Shown: positions 6,935 to 10,094 of the stretch, piece after piece | Numbering within the stretch: position 1 is the stretch's first letter | Layout: every line of letters begins with the position of its first letter | DNA from: Clostridia bacterium | GTDB lineage: Bacteria > Bacillota > Clostridia > Christensenellales > Aristaeellaceae | Length of the DNA stretch: 10,094 nt | Assembly (NCBI GenBank): GCA_017412445.1 | Contig: JAFPYA010000332.1 | Location: 1 to 10,094 of the forward strand | Direction of reading: 5' to 3' | Notes under the pieces: model-generated | What the model saw: only the letters and a program-made list of their open reading frames with translations | What the model was told of the DNA's origin: nothing | Database searches by the model: none | Position numbers and translations under genes: made by a program

Positions 6935-7635
6935 CACCAATCCACCTCTTCCGCAGAGAGAGGATTCGCCTGCTCCTCACAGTAGACGATCTTGCCGTTT
7001 TTGACGCGCACCACCACGTCGCCCATTTTGGCAATGTTCTGGTTGTGCGTGACCACGATTATCGTCTTGCCCATGTCGCGCGCCATCGAAAGCAGAAGCT
7101 TAAGCACCATCACGCCCGTTTCGCTGTCAAGCGCGCCGGTAGGCTCGTCGCATAAAAGAATTTTGGGGTTTTTGGCAAGCGCGCGCGCAATAGACACGCG
7201 CTGCTGCTCGCCGCCGCTGAGCTCGGAGGGGAAGGCATGACTGTGGTCTATAAGCCCCACGGCCTTAAGCATGTCGTGACTGCTTAGCGGCTCCTTTGCT
7301 ATCTCCTTTACCAGCGCCACGTTTTCAATCACTGTGAGCGTGGGAATAAGGTTGTAGCTTTGAAACACAAAGCCGACTGTGCTCGCCCTGTAATCCGCAA
7401 GCTCGTTGTTTGTGAGCCTCGAAATATCCTGCCCGTCCACGAGTATCGTGCCCTCGGTGGGGCTGTCAAGGCCGCCAACGAGGTTGAGCAGCGTGCTCTT
7501 GCCTGCGCCGCTGGGGCCGAGTATCACTATAAACTTGCCGGCAGGGAGCTGCAAATCGACATGATCAAGCGCCCTTTGCTCGTGATCGCCGTTTCTGTAA
7601 ACCCTTGAAACATCCTTAAACTCTACCGCGTACAC
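6934..7635 (-). CDS. ABC transporter ATP-binding protein (LolD/MacB family)
   Basis: A 233-residue nucleotide-binding subunit with all expected motifs: Walker A GPSGAGKST (40-48), Q-loop Gln92, signature LSGGEQQR (139-146), Walker B ILLCDEP with catalytic Glu164, D-loop ALD (168-170) and H-loop His197. The TGALDSETG sequence after Walker B is typical of the LolD/MacB/SalX exporter branch. It should sit on the cytoplasmic face and power the permease encoded directly downstream. Translation probably begins at GTG 7635, with GAGGTGG (7645-7651) 9 nt upstream; an ATG at 7643 is out of frame. It is the first gene of the operon, about 50 nt after a predicted transcription start that lies within a palindromic operator-like site. 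Confidence 0.95.
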   Translation of the reverse strand: MYAVEFKDVSRVYRNGDHEQRALDHVDLQLPAGKFIVILGPSGAGKSTLLNLVGGLDSPTEGTILVDGQDISRLTNNELADYRASTVGFVFQSYNLIPTLTVIENVALVKEIAKEPLSSHDMLKAVGLIDHSHAFPSELSGGEQQRVSIARALAKNPKILLCDEPTGALDSETGVMVLKLLLSMARDMGKTIIVVTHNQNIAKMGDVVVRVKNGKIVYCEEQANPLSAEEVDW

Positions 7636-7662
7636 TTTAACATACCACCTCAGAATTCAATA

Positions 7663-7684
7663 AGTTAGTTGCTTATAACTAACT
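7663..7684. promoter_or_regulatory. Operator-like inverted repeat at the ABC operon start site
   Basis: AGTTAGTT (7663-7670) and AACTAACT (7677-7684) form a perfect 8-bp inverted repeat with a 6-bp centre. It covers roughly +1 to +22 of the predicted transcript, a position where a bound repressor would block initiation. The AGTTAG half-site resembles the DtxR/IdeR half-site GGTTAG, but that is only similarity, not proof. Confidence 0.65.
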
Positions 7685-7690
7685 ATGCCT

Positions 7691-7719
7691 ATTGTACGCC
7701 ATACCGAGGCTCTTGTCAA
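7691..7719 (-). promoter_or_regulatory. Sigma-70-type promoter of the ABC exporter operon
   Basis: On the minus strand a perfect -35 box TTGACA (7719-7714) and a -10 box TACAAT (7696-7691) are spaced by exactly 17 bases. The predicted start is near 7684. The promoter is flanked on both sides by palindromes with related half-sites. Confidence 0.85.
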
Positions 7720-7720
7720 G

Positions 7721-7740
7721 GAGTTAGAATTATTTAACTC
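7721..7740. promoter_or_regulatory. Second operator-like palindrome upstream of the ABC promoter
   Basis: GAGTTA (7721-7726) and TAACTC (7735-7740) form a 6-bp inverted repeat with an 8-bp AT-rich centre that is partly symmetric. It abuts the -35 box on its upstream side. It shares the AGTTA half-site with the repeat at 7663-7684, which suggests one regulator binding on both sides of the promoter. Confidence 0.5.
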
Positions 7741-7814
7741 TGCCTGCGAAAAAGCGTAACATGAATAAAGAAGCAGTTGAAGGCCAAACTGCCGCGTCCA
7801 TTAGACACGATGGC

Positions 7815-7850
7815 AAAAAAATACGCGCCGCGAGGCAATCCTCGCGGCGC
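7815..7850 (-). terminator. Rho-independent terminator of the DtxR-family gene
   Basis: A perfect 11-bp stem, GCGCCGCGAGG (7825-7835) with CCTCGCGGCGC (7840-7850), encloses a 4-nt loop. On the minus strand it is followed by GTA and seven T residues (7821-7815). It lies 14 bp past the regulator's stop, separating it transcriptionally from the ABC operon. The remaining bases between 7741 and 7814 show no further signal that I can support. Confidence 0.95.
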
Positions 7851-7863
7851 AAATGCCGAAAGC

Positions 7864-8235
7864 TTATTGCTTGAGTGAGCCTGTATAGCGATCTATGGCC
7901 TTAAAGCTCTCCTCGCTGATAACGTGCTCCACGCGGCAGGCGTCGTCCTGAGCCGTATCCACGTCCACGCCCAAGGAGACAAAAAACTTCGTGAGCACCT
8001 TGTGACGATGGTAAATGCGGGTCGCAATTTCGCTCCCGGCCGGTGTAAGGGTGATGTAGTTGCTTTCGTCCATAGTGATATAGCCGTTTTCCCTCAGCCG
8101 CTTCATCGCAACGCTCACCGAAGGCTTCGTAATGCCCAAAGACATCGCTATATCTATGGAGCGGGCATAGCCTTTTTCTTCTCTCAGGCGCAGTATGGAT
8201 TCGAGATAATCTTCAGCCGATTGCCGAATTGTCAT
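7864..8235 (-). CDS. DtxR/MntR-family metal-dependent transcriptional regulator
   Basis: A 123-residue regulator with an N-terminal winged helix (about 1-65; recognition helix near TKPSVSVAMKRLRENGYI, 36-53) and a short dimerisation/metal domain. It lacks the SH3-like third domain of DtxR and is slightly shorter than the 142-residue Bacillus MntR. Aligning by eye, Asp9, Glu12, His78, Glu103 and His104 match MntR Asp8, Glu11, His77, Glu102 and His103. The position of MntR Glu99 is Cys100, as in DtxR (CRxEH, with Cys102). It is expected to repress metal uptake, or control other targets, when bound by Mn or Fe. The ATG at 8235 has GGGGAG (8242-8247) 6 nt upstream. It has its own promoter and terminator and lies directly upstream of the ABC operon, whose promoter carries operator-like palindromes; a regulatory link is inferred. 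Confidence 0.92.
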   Translation of the reverse strand: MTIRQSAEDYLESILRLREEKGYARSIDIAMSLGITKPSVSVAMKRLRENGYITMDESNYITLTPAGSEIATRIYHRHKVLTKFFVSLGVDVDTAQDDACRVEHVISEESFKAIDRYTGSLKQ

Positions 8236-8277
8236 TTTGTTCTCCCCTTTCCGGAGGCATAGACCTTACCTGAAATG

Positions 8278-8306
8278 ATTATAGCACAGATGAAGCGCTT
8301 TGGCAA
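8278..8306 (-). promoter_or_regulatory. Promoter of the DtxR-family gene
   Basis: On the minus strand TTGCCA (8306-8301) and a perfect TATAAT (8283-8278) are 17 bases apart, with TG one base before the -10 box (extended -10). An 8-bp palindrome AAGCGCTT (8293-8300) lies in the spacer next to the -35 box and could be an operator or chance. Confidence 0.85.
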
Positions 8307-8329
8307 AGTACAACATTATTGCGCTGATG

Positions 8330-8887
8330 TTAATGTTGCTTTACGCTTGGGTTGTGAAGGGTCAGGAAGCTGCCGGCCTCCGCGATGCTTTCGGTAATTA
8401 GCGTGTTAAAATAGTATTCAGGTCTCGAGAAGCCGGCATCAATCATGTGCTTCAGCCAGGCCTTGACCGGCTCATAGTAGCCGTTCGCGCCCAGCAGCAC
8501 TATGGGCTGAGCAAGTATTTTGAGACTTGCAAGGCTCATAACCTCGCTTATTTCGTCAACCGTGCCCAGACCGCCGGGCAGCGCCACGAAGCCGTCAGCA
8601 AGCTCTATCATGCGGCTGCGCCTTTCGGCTACGCTGGCGGTGCAGATGCACTCGGTAAGCCCCGGATGACGCCGCGCCATTATTACGGGCACGTCGGGCA
8701 GCACGCCCGTAACTTTCGCTCCGTTTTCAAGCGCGGAGGAGGCCAATTCACCCATCAGCCCCGTTGCGGTTCCGCCGTAAATCAAGGAATGGCCTGCTTT
8801 GCCTATCCACGCGCCGAAATCGCGGGCGAGCGCGGCGTATTCCGGTGCATTCCCGCCCGAAGACCCCAGGTATACGGCTATGTTCAT
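8330..8887 (-). CDS. TIGR00730 / LOG-family protein (putative nucleoside 5'-monophosphate phosphoribohydrolase)
   Basis: A 185-residue Rossmann-like protein of the LOG (lonely guy) family. Characterised members hydrolyse cytokinin riboside monophosphates, or more generally AMP-like nucleotides, to base and ribose 5-phosphate; the role in most bacteria is unclear. The N-terminus has the nucleotide-loop MNIAVYLGSSGG, with YGGTATGLMG at 37-46. The hallmark PGGLGTVDE (104-112) carries the catalytic-site Glu112, and an ERRSRM stretch (88-93) supplies the conserved Arg region. Length is typical. The ATG at 8887 overlaps the iorB stop as ATGA, implying translational coupling with the indolepyruvate oxidoreductase. 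The next gene downstream, dtxR-like, has its own promoter, so this is probably the last gene of the ior operon. Confidence 0.92.
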   Translation of the reverse strand: MNIAVYLGSSGGNAPEYAALARDFGAWIGKAGHSLIYGGTATGLMGELASSALENGAKVTGVLPDVPVIMARRHPGLTECICTASVAERRSRMIELADGFVALPGGLGTVDEISEVMSLASLKILAQPIVLLGANGYYEPVKAWLKHMIDAGFSRPEYYFNTLITESIAEAGSFLTLHNPSVKQH

Positions 8888-9453
8888 ACCGCTCTTCCCG
8901 ACAGAAAGGCCTTTTTGTTCAATTCGACAAATTTAGGCTTGACCAGCTTGTCTATGGCATTAAGCCAGCTGTCCAGCTCAATTTCGGGCATGAACACGGA
9001 CAGCATGCCAAGCAGCACCGTGTTTACGGCCTTGTCGCTGCCCGCCTCCTTGGCGAGAGTCAGCGCGTCCACAGCCTTTACGTTGCAGATTTCGCTAAGC
9101 TTTTTCACGGGGGCGTCGGGATATGTCGTCGCGCCGGAAATAACCGTTATGGGATATATTTCGTGCGTGTTGGTGATAAGCGTGCCTCCCTTTTTGAGCA
9201 TCTCGAGGTATCTTGCGCCCTCCACCGCCTCAAACGAGAGTATGTAATCCGCCTCGCCCTTGTCAACCATGGGGGAGTAGACCTTGTCGCCGTATTTCAC
9301 GTATGTGACGACGCTTCCGCCCCTCTGGCTCATGCCGTGCACCTCACTGAGCTTAACGTCGAGGCCTTTTTCAACGAGCACGTGGCCTATAAGGCGGCTG
9401 GCAAGCAGCGTGCCCTGTCCGCCTACACCAACTATCATTATGGATTTAGTCAT
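8884..9453 (-). CDS. iorB: Indolepyruvate:ferredoxin oxidoreductase, beta subunit
   Basis: A 189-residue protein matching the gamma/catalytic-domain type subunit of 2-oxoacid:ferredoxin oxidoreductases. Diagnostic features are the N-terminal IMIVGVGGQGTLLASRLIG (5-23) and EVHGMSQRGGSV (37-48), both strongly conserved in IorB. With IorA it converts aryl pyruvates such as indolepyruvate, from transamination of aromatic amino acids, to aryl-acetyl-CoA and CO2 while reducing ferredoxin. The enzyme is cytoplasmic and typical of anaerobes. I chose ATG 9453 because homology begins at MTKSIMIVG and AGGAGGG (9460-9466) lies 6 nt upstream; the in-frame start at 9516 would add 21 arginine-rich residues overlapping iorA. 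The iorA stop is 2 nt upstream and the LOG-family gene overlaps the end by 4 nt, so the three form one operon. Confidence 0.93.
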   Translation of the reverse strand: MTKSIMIVGVGGQGTLLASRLIGHVLVEKGLDVKLSEVHGMSQRGGSVVTYVKYGDKVYSPMVDKGEADYILSFEAVEGARYLEMLKKGGTLITNTHEIYPITVISGATTYPDAPVKKLSEICNVKAVDALTLAKEAGSDKAVNTVLLGMLSVFMPEIELDSWLNAIDKLVKPKFVELNKKAFLSGRAV

Positions 9454-9455
9454 TT

Positions 9456-10094
9456 TCAGCCCTCCTTTATCGCGCCGAACGCGCAAAGCTGGCCGCACAG
9501 GCCGCAGCCGACGCACTGGTTGGCGTCAATGAGCGCCTTGCCGCCCTCAAAGCGAATGGCGGGGCAGCCCGGCTTCATGCAGGCGCGGCAGGCACGGCAC
9601 TTGTCCCTGTCCACGCTGAGGGCCGGCTTCGGCTTTACGTATTTGAGCAGCATGCAGGGACGGCGGCATATGATCACCGAAGGCTCGTCCGCTTCGAGCT
9701 CCTCCTTCACGGCCGCCTCAACGGCCTTGAGGTCATAGGCGTCTACGCTGCGCACGCGCCTGATGCCCACCGCCTCGCACACCTTTTCGAGGCTCACGGG
9801 CGGTACGGCTTCCATCTTGAGGGTGAAGCCGGTTGCCGGGTTTTGCTGGTGGCCGGTCATGCCGGTTATGGAGTTGTCAAGTATCAGCACGGTGGATATC
9901 GAGCGGTTGTAGGCAATGTCTATCAGGCTCGTTATGCCGCTGTGCAGGAAGGTGCTGTCGCCGATTACGGCCACGGCCCTGTTTGCAGTATCGGGGCGCA
10001 CGGTGTTAAAGCCGTGCAGCATCGAAACGCTCGCGCCCATGCAAACGGTGCTGTCCATCGCGCTCAGCGGTGCGCTTGCGCCTAAGGTGTAGCA
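9456..10094 (-). CDS. iorA: Indolepyruvate:ferredoxin oxidoreductase, alpha subunit (5' end outside window)
   Basis: The C-terminal 212 residues of IorA; the reading frame stays open to the window edge, where it begins CYTLGASAPLSAMDSTVCMGAS, so the Met at 10058 is internal. The thiamine-diphosphate-binding region is seen as GDSTF (45-49 of the visible part), with LDNSITGMTGHQQNP about 25 residues later. The C-terminus carries two [4Fe-4S] ferredoxin motifs: CRACRACMKPGCP (Cys166, 169, 172, 177) and CVGCGLCGQLC (Cys194, 197, 200, 204). This arrangement is the hallmark of IorA, which pairs with the downstream iorB product. The full protein is normally about 580-600 residues, so roughly the first two thirds lie beyond the window. 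Confidence 0.95.
   Translation of the reverse strand, partial: CYTLGASAPLSAMDSTVCMGASVSMLHGFNTVRPDTANRAVAVIGDSTFLHSGITSLIDIAYNRSISTVLILDNSITGMTGHQQNPATGFTLKMEAVPPVSLEKVCEAVGIRRVRSVDAYDLKAVEAAVKEELEADEPSVIICRRPCMLLKYVKPKPALSVDRDKCRACRACMKPGCPAIRFEGGKALIDANQCVGCGLCGQLCAFGAIKEG

Noticed and set aside
8311..8338. An 8-bp inverted repeat (CAACATTA/TAATGTTG) with a 12-nt loop at the end of the LOG-family gene.
   Set aside because: The stem is AT-rich and the loop long, with no T-run following on the minus strand, so I do not call a terminator.
9454..9516. N-terminal extension of iorB by 21 residues.
   Set aside because: The extension is arginine-rich, overlaps the iron-sulfur region of iorA, and the ATG at 9453 has a good ribosome site and matches the family N-terminus.
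8447..9738. Long plus-strand open frames of 266 and 324 codons opposite the LOG, iorB and iorA genes.
   Set aside because: The minus-strand genes have clear family motifs and ribosome sites. The plus frames are low-complexity, rich in His, Ala and Arg, and typical of antisense shadows in GC-rich genes.

Overview
The window looks like chromosomal DNA from an anaerobic, fairly GC-rich member of the Clostridia, probably a gut-type Oscillospiraceae or Christensenellaceae relative. That assignment is inference. It rests on AGGAGG-type ribosome sites, strong sigma-70-type promoters, intrinsic terminators, short coupled operons, an oxygen-sensitive indolepyruvate:ferredoxin oxidoreductase and a mix of ATG/GTG starts. 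I saw no tRNA, rRNA, insertion sequence, phage gene or CRISPR array.

Left part (33-2846, minus strand): a tight three-gene operon read right to left. It encodes a double-GNAT acetyltransferase, a PIG-L/LmbE-type deacetylase and a NamZ (DUF1343) exo-N-acetylmuramidase. All three could act on acetylated amino sugars, which suggests muropeptide or amino-sugar salvage. A single FAD-dependent oxidoreductase (2934-4283, plus strand) diverges from it across a short intergenic region with a clear promoter, and ends at a strong terminator.

Middle (4284-7863): an intergenic stretch with two converging terminators and an unusual nest of overlapping palindromes. Next comes a two-gene ABC exporter operon on the minus strand (LolD/MacB-type ATPase and an 8-TM, double-FtsX permease), translationally coupled by TGATG. 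Its promoter is near consensus and is flanked by two palindromes sharing an AGTTA half-site, so it is probably repressed by a DNA-binding protein.

Right part (7864-10094, minus strand): a DtxR/MntR-family metal-dependent regulator with its own promoter and terminator sits just upstream of the ABC operon and is the obvious candidate regulator. Its metal site appears to mix MntR-like and DtxR-like residues. Upstream of it lies the end of another operon: iorA (cut by the window edge), iorB and a TIGR00730/LOG-family gene that overlaps iorB by 4 bases. IorAB oxidises aryl pyruvates to aryl-CoA with ferredoxin, as in amino-acid fermentation.

No single gene here is of a wholly unknown type. The points most worth a second look are the amino-sugar operon with an altered deacetylase motif, the two-palindrome ABC promoter beside a hybrid-site DtxR regulator, and the palindrome nest at 4489-4533.
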